From an uncultured Bacteroidota bacterium (GTDB lineage Bacteria; Bacteroidota; Bacteroidia; B-17B0; Aurantibacillaceae): DNA of 64,000 nucleotides. The stretch spans positions 22,020-86,019 of the forward strand of contig CAITNS010000081.1 of assembly GCA_903893815.1 (NCBI GenBank). The letters run 5' to 3'. Under the pieces are notes generated by a model that saw only the letters and a program-made list of their open reading frames with translations, ran no database searches and was not told the DNA's origin. This document shows, piece by piece, positions 9,367 through 18,361 of this stretch; positions within the stretch are counted from its first letter, which is position 1; each line of letters starts with the position of its first letter. Position numbers and translations under genes: made by a program.

Positions 9367-9393
9367 GTTACGCTGAGTATAGTCTAAGCGCAT
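9367..9393 (+). repeat. Degenerate copy of the TGAGCGGAGTCGAA-core repeat
   Basis: The stretch contains TGAGTATAGTCTAA with outer CGC/GCG arms, a decayed relative of the repeats at 10716 and 17982. It lies between the 174-residue membrane protein and mutA. Confidence 0.5.
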
Positions 9394-9411
9394 GAACATA
9401 AAACAAATACC

Positions 9412-10671
9412 ATGCAAAAATTATTTACTGAATTCAACCCAACTAATGCTGCTCAATGGAAAGAGCAATTAGTGAAAGATTTAAAAGGCATTGATTACAA
9501 TACATTAGTTTGGAAAACAAACTCAGGCATTGATGTTCAACCTTTTTATACTAAAGAAAACATAAGCACAAACCCAACTCCCATTTTTGCTAAAAACAAT
9601 TGGGCTATTTGCGAGAATGTTTTTGTATCAGATGCAAAAACTGCAAACACTCAAGCCTTAAATGCTTTACAAAACGGTGCATCTGGTTTAGTGTTTCATA
9701 TTACCAAAAAAACAGACTTTGCTGTTTTATTAAAAGGAGTTTTATTACAACACATCTATTCTCTGTTTATGGTTAAGCCTGAATTTGAGAAAGAACTAAC
9801 TACTTTTTTAAGTTCTATCCCAACTGGAGATAGTTGCTTTGTTGAATATGATAATGCTTTAAACGGAACAATTGAATTAAATAATACTTCCTCTATTTGC
9901 ATTAATACCAATTTGTATCAAGAGGCAGGCTCAAACACTGTAAACGAATTAGCGTTTTCTATTGCTCACTTAAATGAATATTTGAATATTGCTCCTTCTA
10001 ACATAAAAAATGTCCACTTAAACATTTCTGTTGGTGGCGATTTTTTTATGGAGATTGCTAAACTAAGAGCTCTTAGAAAATTAGCGAACTTCTTACTTAA
10101 CCAATATGAAATTAAAGCAAGTGTTCATATTCATGCTCAAACGACTTTAATTAATAAAAGCACCATAGATAGCTACAACAACATGCTACGTTCTACCACA
10201 GAAGCCATGAGTGCTTCCATTGGTGGCGCAAACAGTATTGTTGTTTTACCTTTTGATGTGGAATTTAATGCGCAAAACGATTTTAGTTCTCGTATGGCTC
10301 GTAACCAACAATTAATTTTAAAAGACGAAAGTTATTTAAATGTGGTTGCTGATATGGCAGCGGGTTCATATTACATTGAAACTTTGACCGAAACGCTTTG
10401 CGAAAAAGCTTGGGAACAATTTAAAGTGATTGAATCGAAAGGTGGTTTATTAGCGTGCTTAAAATCAAACTATATACAAGACATCATTTCTAAAGATGCA
10501 GAAACATTGATTCAACAATTTAAAGAAGGGAAATTAGTTTTAGTAGGCGTTAATAAATTCCAAAATAAAAACGAAGAAGTAAAATCTGTTAAAAGAAAAA
10601 ACACTAGTCATTCGTCTGGAATTAAAACTATTAATTTGAGTGAATCTTTAGAACAACAATTAGCCAATTAA
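9412..10671 (+). CDS. mutA: Methylmalonyl-CoA mutase small (beta) subunit
   Basis: This 419-residue protein has the TIM-barrel fold of methylmalonyl-CoA mutase (succinyl-CoA to methylmalonyl-CoA interconversion, propionate metabolism). Family marks include [22 protein letters not shown] at the start, VSVGG-type [20 protein letters not shown] and the [13 protein letters not shown] stretch. It lacks a C-terminal B12-binding domain, as expected for the non-catalytic subunit, and is at the short end of the family. It lies two bases before the large subunit, so the two form an operon. Confidence 0.92.
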   Translation: MQKLFTEFNPTNAAQWKEQLVKDLKGIDYNTLVWKTNSGIDVQPFYTKENISTNPTPIFAKNNWAICENVFVSDAKTANTQALNALQNGASGLVFHITKKTDFAVLLKGVLLQHIYSLFMVKPEFEKELTTFLSSIPTGDSCFVEYDNALNGTIELNNTSSICINTNLYQEAGSNTVNELAFSIAHLNEYLNIAPSNIKNVHLNISVGGDFFMEIAKLRALRKLANFLLNQYEIKASVHIHAQTTLINKSTIDSYNNMLRSTTEAMSASIGGANSIVVLPFDVEFNAQNDFSSRMARNQQLILKDESYLNVVADMAAGSYYIETLTETLCEKAWEQFKVIESKGGLLACLKSNYIQDIISKDAETLIQQFKEGKLVLVGVNKFQNKNEEVKSVKRKNTSHSSGIKTINLSESLEQQLAN

Positions 10672-10673
10672 TT

Positions 10674-12806
10674 ATGAGAAAAGATTTTTCAAACATATCC
10701 TATAAGAACTCTAATGTCAAGCTAAGCGGAGTCGAAGCGTCAGAAAAGTATACAACAGCAGAACAAATCACCTTAAATACATCTTATACTTTAGCAGACA
10801 CTAAAGACTTTGAACACTTAAATTTTGCAGCAGGAACACCACCTTTTTTACGTGGTCCCTACTCTAGTATGTATGTTCAAAATCCTTGGACAGTTCGTCA
10901 GTATGCAGGTTTTAGTACAGCTGAAGAAAGTAATGCGTTCTATCGTCGTAACTTAGCGGCAGGACAAAAAGGCTTATCAGTTGCGTTTGACTTAGCTACT
11001 CACCGTGGTTATGATAGTGATCATGAACGCGTAGTTGGTGATGTTGGAAAAGCAGGTGTTGCTATTGATTCTATTTTAGATATGAAAGTATTGTTCGATC
11101 AAATTCCACTAGATGAAATGAGTGTGAGTATGACCATGAATGGTGCTGTATTACCCATTTTAGCATTTTACATTGTAGCTGCGGAAGAACAAGGTGTATC
11201 AATGGATAAACTTTCTGGTACTATTCAAAACGATATTTTAAAAGAATTCATGGTGCGTAACACTTACATTTACCCACCAGAGCAATCGATGAAAATTATT
11301 GCGGATATTTTTGAATTCACTTCTCAAAAAATGCCGAAATTTAATTCTATTTCTATTAGTGGTTACCACATGCAAGAAGCAGGTGCAACAGCAGATATTG
11401 AATTAGCGTACACTTTAGCAGATGGATTAGAGTATATCAGAACTGGTATTAAAGCAGGATTAGATATTGATGCCTTTGCTCCTCGCCTTTCTTTCTTTTG
11501 GGCTATTGGCATGAACCATTTTATGGAAATTGCTAAAATGCGCGCAGGTCGTATGCTGTGGGCTAAAATGGTAAAACAGTTTAATCCAAAATCGGCTAAG
11601 TCGATGGCATTACGTACACATTGTCAAACCAGTGGTTGGAGTTTAACAGAACAAGATCCATTTAATAACGTCACTCGTACTTGTGTTGAAGCTTTAGCGG
11701 CAGCGATGGGACATACACAAAGTTTACACACGAATGCCTTAGATGAAGCCATTGCTCTGCCAACAGATTTTAGCGCTCGTATTGCTCGTAACACACAATT
11801 GTTTTTACAAAACGAAACTAATGTATGTAAAGTAGTTGACCCTTGGGCAGGTTCATATTATGTTGAAACCTTAACACATGAGTTAGCTCACAAAGCCTGG
11901 GAATTAATTGAAGAGGTTGAAAAACTTGGCGGCATGGCTAAAGCCATTGAAACAGGAATTCCTAAAATGCGTATTGAAGAGGCCGCTGCTCGCAAGCAAG
12001 CACGCATTGATGGTGGAAAAGATATTATTGTTGGTGTTAACTTATATCAAACCAACGAAAAAACAAACATCGATATTTTAGATGTAGATAATGCTAAAGT
12101 TAGAACACAACAGCTAGAGCGTTTAGCAAAATTAAAAGCAGAACGTAATCCAAAAGAAGTTGAAGCAGCTTTATCTGCATTAACAGAAGCGGCTAAAACT
12201 GGTAAAGGAAATTTATTAGAATTAGCTATCAGTGCCGCTCGTGTTCGTTGTAGTTTAGGGGAAATCTCTTACGCCTTAGAACTTGTATTTGGAAGATATA
12301 AAGCTAACATCAGAAGTATAGCTGGAGTTTACAGTAAAGAAATTAGTATGGATAAACACTTTTTAAAAGCAAAAGAATTAGCCGACAAATTTGCTGAAAT
12401 GGATGGTCGTCGTCCTCGTATTATGATTGCAAAAATGGGACAAGACGGACATGATAGAGGTGCAAAAGTTATCTCCACCAGTTTTGCCGATATGGGATTT
12501 GATGTGGATATTGGCCCTTTATTTCAAACACCTGCCGAAGCAGCTAAACAAGCAGTTGAAAATGATGTGCATATTTTAGGTGTATCATCTTTAGCTGCGG
12601 GACATAAAACCTTAATTCCACAAGTCATTGAAGAATTAAAAAAATATGGTAGAGAAGATATTATGGTGATTGCTGGAGGCGTTATACCTCAGCAAGATTA
12701 TGATTTCTTATACAAAGCAGGGGTATCTGGTGTATTTGGCCCTGGAACTGTTATTAGTATTTCTGCTATTGATATTTTAGAGAAATTAATAGAGAAGAAT
12801 AAATAG
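10674..12806 (+). CDS. mutB: Methylmalonyl-CoA mutase large (alpha) subunit
   Basis: This 710-residue catalytic subunit has the substrate barrel (residues about 40-540: [46 protein letters not shown] site) and a C-terminal cobalamin domain with DxHxxG at D591-H593-G596, where H593 is the lower cobalt ligand. Length fits the family. Residues 15-23 (VKLSGVEAS) are encoded by a dispersed repeat inserted in frame near the N-terminus, where family members vary. It follows mutA after two bases. A palindrome and T-run 14 bp after the stop may terminate the operon. Confidence 0.96.
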   Translation: MRKDFSNISYKNSNVKLSGVEASEKYTTAEQITLNTSYTLADTKDFEHLNFAAGTPPFLRGPYSSMYVQNPWTVRQYAGFSTAEESNAFYRRNLAAGQKGLSVAFDLATHRGYDSDHERVVGDVGKAGVAIDSILDMKVLFDQIPLDEMSVSMTMNGAVLPILAFYIVAAEEQGVSMDKLSGTIQNDILKEFMVRNTYIYPPEQSMKIIADIFEFTSQKMPKFNSISISGYHMQEAGATADIELAYTLADGLEYIRTGIKAGLDIDAFAPRLSFFWAIGMNHFMEIAKMRAGRMLWAKMVKQFNPKSAKSMALRTHCQTSGWSLTEQDPFNNVTRTCVEALAAAMGHTQSLHTNALDEAIALPTDFSARIARNTQLFLQNETNVCKVVDPWAGSYYVETLTHELAHKAWELIEEVEKLGGMAKAIETGIPKMRIEEAAARKQARIDGGKDIIVGVNLYQTNEKTNIDILDVDNAKVRTQQLERLAKLKAERNPKEVEAALSALTEAAKTGKGNLLELAISAARVRCSLGEISYALELVFGRYKANIRSIAGVYSKEISMDKHFLKAKELADKFAEMDGRRPRIMIAKMGQDGHDRGAKVISTSFADMGFDVDIGPLFQTPAEAAKQAVENDVHILGVSSLAAGHKTLIPQVIEELKKYGREDIMVIAGGVIPQQDYDFLYKAGVSGVFGPGTVISISAIDILEKLIEKNK
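10716..10741 (+). repeat. TGAGCGGAGTCGAA-core repeat inside mutB
   Basis: The core reads TAAGCGGAGTCGAA with GC/GC inner arms and is read in frame as part of residues 15-23 of the large mutase subunit. The same core occurs at 17982, 49760 and 53991 and, in reverse orientation, at 49708. Confidence 0.75.
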
Positions 12807-12819
12807 AGTTAAATTTTAA

Positions 12820-12862
12820 AATGGCCGTTAATCCAAAGTTCAACTTTCATTTAACGGTCATT
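12820..12862. repeat. 43-bp palindrome, left copy
   Basis: Two 21-base arms (12820-12840 and 12842-12862) flank a single central base. The right arm begins AACTTTCATTTAACGG; the left arm has a few mismatches to it. The same sequence, perfectly paired, occurs at 14060-14102 on the other side of the ATPase gene. On the plus strand a T-rich run follows, so it could also terminate mutAB. Confidence 0.85.
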
Positions 12863-12863
12863 T

Positions 12864-14042
12864 TTATTTTATCAATTTTGGTAAATTCGTTTTTAAAAAG
12901 TCATAAACACCGCATACAGTAACAGTTTCACTCATTTTATAGGTTACTTGTTGATATGGGGTAACTACAAATCCATTAGTACATTTTAAATCAGTTATCG
13001 ATTCATAAAACCCTCTTGATAAAACTGGATTATTACTTGTTTTAATTTCGATACAGGCAATTGGTTTTAATCCTTTAACTAATACCAAATCCATTTCGCT
13101 ACCATCATGTGTTCGATAATAATAAGGCGTTATATGATATGGCAGTAGCTGAGTAATTTGTTCAATCACATATCCTTCCCAAGCATTACCAACATTTGAA
13201 TTAAATAATAATTCCTTAGCCGAATGTATATCTGATAAATAATGTAACAAACCACTATCTCTAATATAAACCTTTGGGCTTTTTATTAATCGTTTTTTAG
13301 TGCTTATAAAATAGGCAGGTAATTTGCGTAACATAAAAGCACCTTCTAAATACTCAATATAACGATTAACTGTAACTGCACTTACATCCAAGCCTTTTGC
13401 AAATGATTGAGCATTCCAAACACTTCCATTAAAATGACCTAGCATTTTCCATAATTTAAACATTAATTCGGCAGAGAATGTCACACCAAACAGTGTATTC
13501 AAATCTCTTTCAATAAAAGTTCTAAAAAAATGATTCATCCAAGCGTTGCTGTCTTTATCATTTTTACTGAGCCACGCATCTGGAAATCCACCTCTAAACC
13601 AGTGTTTATTAATATCCGATTGCTTTTTATAAATCTCTGTTAAATTAAATGGACAAACTTCCGAATAAGCAATTCTGCCAGCCAAGGTTTCTGAAACACC
13701 TTTTATTAAATGCGGGCTTGCCGAGCCTAATAATAAATATTTACCTGCTTTTTTGTTTTTATCTACTAAGGAACGTAGCAATTCAAAAAGCTCTGGTAAA
13801 CGTTGAACTTCATCAATGATAATTGTTTTAGCTTCCAATGAAGAAAGGAAAAATTCAGAATCTTTAAATTTGCTCTTATCTGCTGGACTCTCTAAATCAA
13901 AATAATAGCTATCATTTTTTTTGGTTAAATACAATTGCTTAGCAATAGTGGTTTTGCCACATTGTCTTGGGCCAATAATGGCAACAACAGGAAATTGTTT
14001 CATATATCGGCTAATTTCTTGCTCTTTTAATCGATTTATCAT
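12864..14042 (-). CDS. AAA+ ATPase with DUF4143 C-terminal domain
   Basis: This is a predicted ATPase of 392 residues from the Met at 14042. The upstream in-frame Met at 14090 lies inside a palindrome and would add 16 residues unlike the family, so it is not used. Walker A is GPRQCGKTT (24-32), Walker B is TIIIDEVQRLPEL, and a sensor region follows (LLLGSASPHLIKG). The C-terminal half is DUF4143, nuclease-like, with DGSEMDLVLVKG and IACIEIKTSNN. Such proteins are widespread, often multicopy, and of unknown role. The gene is opposite to its neighbours and lies exactly between two copies of a 43-bp palindrome. Confidence 0.9.
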   Translation of the reverse strand: MINRLKEQEISRYMKQFPVVAIIGPRQCGKTTIAKQLYLTKKNDSYYFDLESPADKSKFKDSEFFLSSLEAKTIIIDEVQRLPELFELLRSLVDKNKKAGKYLLLGSASPHLIKGVSETLAGRIAYSEVCPFNLTEIYKKQSDINKHWFRGGFPDAWLSKNDKDSNAWMNHFFRTFIERDLNTLFGVTFSAELMFKLWKMLGHFNGSVWNAQSFAKGLDVSAVTVNRYIEYLEGAFMLRKLPAYFISTKKRLIKSPKVYIRDSGLLHYLSDIHSAKELLFNSNVGNAWEGYVIEQITQLLPYHITPYYYRTHDGSEMDLVLVKGLKPIACIEIKTSNNPVLSRGFYESITDLKCTNGFVVTPYQQVTYKMSETVTVCGVYDFLKTNLPKLIK

Positions 14043-14059
14043 AGCACAAATATATAAAT

Positions 14060-14102
14060 AATGACCGTTATATGAAAGTTTAACTTTCATATAACGGTCA
14101 TT
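14060..14102. repeat. 43-bp palindrome, right copy (perfect)
   Basis: Arms 14060-14080 and 14082-14102 are exact reverse complements around one T. The outer part reads AATGACCGTTATATGAAAG. It lies 17 bp upstream of the preferred ATPase start, so it may also act as an operator for that gene. Confidence 0.92.
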
Positions 14103-14170
14103 TTAACAAAATAATTTATCAGTTTTATCTTATAAATTATTCGTATTTTTAGTGCTTTAATAACCTAAAT

Positions 14171-14524
14171 ATGTCTCGCGGCCTACAAACCATATTATTG
14201 CTATTAGCTTCTAACACCTTTATGACGATTGCTTGGTACGGACATTTAAAATTTAAAAACGTAGGGATGCTTTTAGCTATTGCTATTAGTTGGGGAATTG
14301 CATTACTCGAATATAGTTTGATGGTGCCAGCTAATAAAATTGGAAGCGATATGAATGGTGGGCCATATAATATGTTTCAGTTAAAAATTATTCAAGAAGT
14401 TATCTCTATCAGTGTTTTTATCATATTTACTTTATTAGTATTTAAAACTGAAACGCTGAAATGGAATCATATCATTGGGTTTTTAGCACTATTTATTGCC
14501 GTCTATTTCTTTTTTAAAAAGTAA
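14171..14524 (+). CDS. DMT family small membrane protein (DUF486)
   Basis: This 117-residue protein has four transmembrane helices and the DUF486 signature: TIAWYGHLKF near the start, then WGIALLEYSLMVPANKIG and QLKIIQEVISISVF. The family belongs to the drug/metabolite transporter fold, but the substrate is unknown. The gene ends 14 bp before the next membrane protein on the same strand, suggesting a two-gene transcript. Confidence 0.85.
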   Translation: MSRGLQTILLLLASNTFMTIAWYGHLKFKNVGMLLAIAISWGIALLEYSLMVPANKIGSDMNGGPYNMFQLKIIQEVISISVFIIFTLLVFKTETLKWNHIIGFLALFIAVYFFFKK

Positions 14525-14538
14525 ACCATTAAATCATT

Positions 14539-15792
14539 ATGCAATTATCTCCTTCTTCTAAAAAAATAACCATAGGAGTTGTCTGCCTTGCCTTAATTAT
14601 CTATTTATTTTTTGAATCTTCAAACAAAGGCGATTTTTATATTTTTCTAGAGGCGTCTAAAAGCTTACTTAACGGGGAAAATATTTTTCAAAAAACCTAT
14701 TTTGATGGCTACCATTATTTTTACTCGGTTCTATTTGCGCTCCTCATTTATCCTTTAACGTTTATTCCTATTCATGTAACCGTATTTTTATGGTTAGGTT
14801 TTAATGTATGGCTTTTATACAGATTGTATCGCATCGTTAGCTCTCTTTTGCCGTTACAAAATCTTTCACAAAAACAAAAAAACATATTTTGGATTTTGAC
14901 ATTTGTGTTTAGCTCTCGATTAATTATTGAGAATTTGCATGTTGCTCAAATGACCATTCTTTTGCTGTATTTATGTTTAGAAGGAATTCATTCCATTCAA
15001 CATAATAAAATAATACAAGGTGCTTTTTTGATTGCTTTAGGCATTAATATTAAACTCCTTCCTATTGTATTACTCCCCTATTTAGTATACAGAAAACAAT
15101 TTAAATCAAGTTTATTGATTTTACTGTTTTATGGCGTTTTCGCTTTTATTCCTTCGTTAATTATTGGTTATGAGCAAAACAACCTCTTATTAAAAACATG
15201 GTTACACCTCATCAATCCTTTAAATTCAAACCACATTTTAGATGTGGATGAAAGAAGTTTCCATGGTCTTTCCACATTACTTTCAACACTTTTAGTAGAA
15301 AATGTGCCTGACATGTACGCATTAAATTTAAAACGAAACATTGCTGATGTGAGTTTAACCCAACTCAGTTTTATTTTAACCATAACAAGACTGTTGCTCG
15401 TTGTATTTACTTTTTATTTTCTACGTACATTTCCATTCAAATCTATCACCAATAAATACCATCAATTTTGGGAATTGAGTTATATATTGCTTTTAATTCC
15501 TTTGATATTTCCACACCAACAACATTATGGCTTTTTGTTTATCGCTCCCGCCTTTTTATATTGTTTATATCAAATTATTCAACAGAAGCCAGAAGTGCTC
15601 ACTATAAAACAGTACATTCTTTTTTCAATAATGGTGATCGTTTATTTAACGGTAAATCTTAAACTTATTTTAGGGGAATTTAATCCGTATTACGAGCATT
15701 ATAAACTATTAACTTACGGAACTTTATTATTAATTATCCCATTATCCATATTAAGACCTAAAAGCGAATCTGAGACTTTAACTTCTAGTTAA
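14539..15792 (+). CDS. GT87-like (DUF2029) polytopic mannosyltransferase
   Basis: This 417-residue integral membrane protein has about ten hydrophobic segments. The N-terminal lumen-type loop (GDFYIFLEASKSLLNGENIFQKTYFDG) with its acidic residues matches DUF2029/GT87 proteins, which transfer a sugar from a polyprenyl-phosphate donor. The LALGINIKLLPIVLLPYL stretch is also typical. The acceptor and sugar cannot be told from the sequence. It is located between the DUF486 gene and holA with no linked glycan genes. Confidence 0.75.
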   Translation: MQLSPSSKKITIGVVCLALIIYLFFESSNKGDFYIFLEASKSLLNGENIFQKTYFDGYHYFYSVLFALLIYPLTFIPIHVTVFLWLGFNVWLLYRLYRIVSSLLPLQNLSQKQKNIFWILTFVFSSRLIIENLHVAQMTILLLYLCLEGIHSIQHNKIIQGAFLIALGINIKLLPIVLLPYLVYRKQFKSSLLILLFYGVFAFIPSLIIGYEQNNLLLKTWLHLINPLNSNHILDVDERSFHGLSTLLSTLLVENVPDMYALNLKRNIADVSLTQLSFILTITRLLLVVFTFYFLRTFPFKSITNKYHQFWELSYILLLIPLIFPHQQHYGFLFIAPAFLYCLYQIIQQKPEVLTIKQYILFSIMVIVYLTVNLKLILGEFNPYYEHYKLLTYGTLLLIIPLSILRPKSESETLTSS

Positions 15793-15855
15793 ATTGTTTA
15801 TTTTTTGTTTTAAAATTATTGCCTAAAAGCTGCGTTTTAAAAGTAAATTCAACCT

Positions 15856-16923
15856 GTGAAAGAAGTTAATCAAATACTCACCGATTTAAAACGAAAAATC
15901 TTTAAACCCGTTTATTTTTTAAGCGGCGAAGAAGCGTATTATATTGATTTGATTAGTGATTATATTGAAAAAAACGTCCTAGACGAAAGTGAACAGGAAT
16001 TCAATCAAACCATTCTATACGGAAAAGATGTTGATTTAAACGCCATCATTTCGGCTGCCAAACGTTTTCCAATGATGAGCGAATACCAAGTGGTAATCGT
16101 TAAAGAAGCTCAGAACTTAAAAGAATTAGGAAAAGCTTCGGGCGGCGATGACGACGATGATGATGTTCCTGTAAAAAAAACAGCTGCTACTTCAAACGCA
16201 TTAGCGGGCTATTTACAACAACCTCAACCTTCTACCATATTAGTATTTTGTTATAAGTACAAAACACTAGATAAGAGAAGTGCCGTTTATAAATCTCTGC
16301 AAAAAAATCATGTTTTTTTAGAGACTAAGAAAATGTATGATAATCAAATCCCTGAATGGATTACATCATTTGTACAAGAACAGAAATTTAAAATAGGTCC
16401 AAAAGCCTCTTTTCTACTAGCAGAGTTTTTAGGAAACGATTTATCTAAAATCACCAATGAGGTTGAAAAGCTATTTATTAATTTAAAAGAAGGCGAAGAA
16501 GTAACAGCTGAAGCTGTTCAAGATAACATTGGAATTAGTAAGGAATTTAATGTGTTTGAATTGCAAGATGCCTTAGCCAAAAAAGATATTTTAAAAGCTA
16601 ATCGCATCATTAACTATTTTTCAGCTAACGAAAAAGAACATCCTGCGGTAATGACCTTGAGTACATTGTATGGTTACTTCTCAAAAATACTCGTCTATCA
16701 CTTTGCTCCCGATAAATCTAAATTTGCCGTTGCGCAAACCTTAGGCGTTAATCCTTTTTTTGTGGATGGTTATGCTAAAGCGGCTCAAAACTATGGTACT
16801 GCCAAACTAAAAGCCGTTTTTTCTTATTTAAAAGAATACGATTTAAAAACCAAAGGCGTTGATAATTCAGGCGTGAATAATGGGGAGTTGATGAAGGAAT
16901 TAATTTTTAAGATTTTGCATTAG
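15856..16923 (+). CDS. holA: DNA polymerase III subunit delta
   Basis: This 355-residue clamp-loader subunit opens the sliding clamp. It begins with GTG at 15856, since no ATG fits and the family N-terminus (LTDLKRKIFKPVYFLSGEEAYYID) starts here. The KDVDLNAIISAAKRFPMMSEYQVVIVKEAQ stretch is typical. Six consecutive Asp residues at 98-103, in a GGDDDDDDVP linker, form an acidic insertion not expected in the core fold. Domain III (AKKDILKANRIINYFS..PAVMTLSTLYGYFSKIL) is complete. A dispersed repeat starts 4 bp after the stop. Confidence 0.9.
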   Translation: MKEVNQILTDLKRKIFKPVYFLSGEEAYYIDLISDYIEKNVLDESEQEFNQTILYGKDVDLNAIISAAKRFPMMSEYQVVIVKEAQNLKELGKASGGDDDDDDVPVKKTAATSNALAGYLQQPQPSTILVFCYKYKTLDKRSAVYKSLQKNHVFLETKKMYDNQIPEWITSFVQEQKFKIGPKASFLLAEFLGNDLSKITNEVEKLFINLKEGEEVTAEAVQDNIGISKEFNVFELQDALAKKDILKANRIINYFSANEKEHPAVMTLSTLYGYFSKILVYHFAPDKSKFAVAQTLGVNPFFVDGYAKAAQNYGTAKLKAVFSYLKEYDLKTKGVDNSGVNNGELMKELIFKILH

Positions 16924-16926
16924 TTT

Positions 16927-17018
16927 GGGCGCGTCCGCGAAAAGCGGACCAGGCTTTCCGTTACAATCTTTTGCATCAAAAAAAGATGCAAAAGGATTTT
17001 CACTGCAATCCTTCACGC
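16927..17018 (+). repeat. Long dispersed repeat, copy 1
   Basis: The unit starts GGGCGCGTCC and ends CAATCCTTCACGC. It contains two internal hairpins: GTCCGC/GCGGAC (16933-16949) and CTTTTGCATC/GATGCAAAAG (16968-16994). It is the reverse complement in kind of the copies at 18236 and 53952, which share the terminal GCGTGAGGGAT and CACGCCC ends. Confidence 0.8.
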
Positions 17019-17057
17019 AAAATCTAAACCTCGATGCTTTTTTTGTATATTTATAAT

Positions 17058-18233
17058 ATGAAGTACTGGGTATTAATAGTTTGTATGTTGTTTTGTTTTG
17101 CTAAAAAACAATATGCGCAAAACTTAGTTCCTAATCCGAGTTTTGAAACTTATACAACATGCCCAAATAATTATGGGCAAATAAATAAAGCCGTAGGTTG
17201 GAATTATGTTCAAGCAGCGCAATCAGCTGAGTATTACAATTCTTGCGCAACAGGTACACAGATTTCTGTTCCGAGAAATTTTTTTAATTCAAATTATCAA
17301 CTTCCTAGAACTGGAAATGCTTATGCTGGATTACAGACACTGAGACCATATGATAATTTACGAGGTAACATTTGCACTCAACTATCAACACCATTAATAG
17401 TTAATAATTACTATTTAGCTAAATTTTATGCTGTTAGTGTGCAAGGATATAAAATAGTAAGCAATAATCTTGCACTTAATTTTTCAAATACATTAAGTTA
17501 TACAGTAGCTCCAAATACCACTTTAAATTTACCCATGCATATTTATAAATATGGCAATCCTGTACTAAATGATACTTTGAATTGGACGGAAATTATTGGG
17601 ATATATAAAGCAAACGGGACAGAGCAATTTATTATTATTGGAAATTTTAGAGATAGTTTAAATACAAAAGTCGATACAATTGATATAAATGGATTTGCAT
17701 GGGCTACTTATTACATGATAGACGACGTTAGCGTAGAACCCATTTGCACTCCTTTTTGGAGTTACAGAGACACAACAGTTGCAATTGGAGATAGTGTACT
17801 AATTGGCCCCGCCATTACTGGCTTAAACATTAATTGGTATGATGCCACGGGAACTTTTATTACTAATGCACCTGGCATTTATGTAAAACCAAATTCTCCC
17901 ACTTTTTATGCGGCTACAGAGGATTTTTGTGGTAGTACAATTACTTATACCATAAACGTTGGAGTAAATTCTGTTGGCCTTGTCACGCTGAGCGGAGTCG
18001 AAGCGCCTTCTATCCTTCCAAATCCAACAAATAATTTACTCACTATTAGCAGCCAAAATGATTTTAATAAAATAGAATTGCTCAGTATCACTGGACAGAT
18101 TTTATTGTCAGAGTCAGTTCGCGCAAAATCACATCAACTACAATTGCAAAATTTTGCTGAGGGTATTTATTTTGTAAAGGTGTTTTATGGTAATGGCTTA
18201 AATATTACAAAGAAGTTAATATTGAATAATTAA
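17058..18233 (+). CDS. T9SS type A sorting-domain surface protein
   Basis: This 391-residue secreted protein starts at the ATG at 17058, where a proper signal peptide begins (MKYWVLIVCMLFCFAKKQYAQ). The N-terminal half (NLVPNPSFETYTTCPNN..GNAYAGLQTL) resembles a domain found at the head of Bacteroidota OmpA and gliding-related proteins. The C-terminal Por domain (about 315-391: ILPNPTNNLLTIS..EGIYFVKVF..TKKLIL) directs export by type IX secretion. The linker VTLSGVEAPS just before it is encoded by a dispersed repeat. The gene is flanked by inverted copies of a longer repeat. Confidence 0.85.
   Translation: MKYWVLIVCMLFCFAKKQYAQNLVPNPSFETYTTCPNNYGQINKAVGWNYVQAAQSAEYYNSCATGTQISVPRNFFNSNYQLPRTGNAYAGLQTLRPYDNLRGNICTQLSTPLIVNNYYLAKFYAVSVQGYKIVSNNLALNFSNTLSYTVAPNTTLNLPMHIYKYGNPVLNDTLNWTEIIGIYKANGTEQFIIIGNFRDSLNTKVDTIDINGFAWATYYMIDDVSVEPICTPFWSYRDTTVAIGDSVLIGPAITGLNINWYDATGTFITNAPGIYVKPNSPTFYAATEDFCGSTITYTINVGVNSVGLVTLSGVEAPSILPNPTNNLLTISSQNDFNKIELLSITGQILLSESVRAKSHQLQLQNFAEGIYFVKVFYGNGLNITKKLILNN
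17982..18006 (+). repeat. TGAGCGGAGTCGAA-core repeat inside the T9SS protein gene
   Basis: The exact core is flanked by arms CGC and GCG. It is read in frame as VTLSGVEA, right at the junction with the sorting domain. Confidence 0.8.
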
Positions 18234-18235
18234 CA

Positions 18236-18332
18236 GCGTGAGGGATGCAAGCGAAAATCCTTTTTGTGTTCCTTTACAAAAAGATTGAAGCGGGTCAGCC
18301 CGACGGCGCTGTCTCTTTGCGCCGGCACGCCC
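18236..18332 (-). repeat. Long dispersed repeat, copy 2 (inverted)
   Basis: It starts GCGTGAGGGATGC 3 bp after the T9SS gene stop and ends GGCACGCCC. Internal hairpins are CTTTTTGTG/TACAAAAAG-like and GGCGC/GCGCC. Read on the minus strand it aligns with copy 1 along most of its length. Confidence 0.8.
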
Positions 18333-18361
18333 AAATTAATAGTATAAGAATTTTTAAACCC

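Noticed and set aside
14042..14090. Upstream start for the DUF4143 ATPase
   Set aside because: The extra 16 residues come mostly from the palindrome and do not resemble the family N-terminus.
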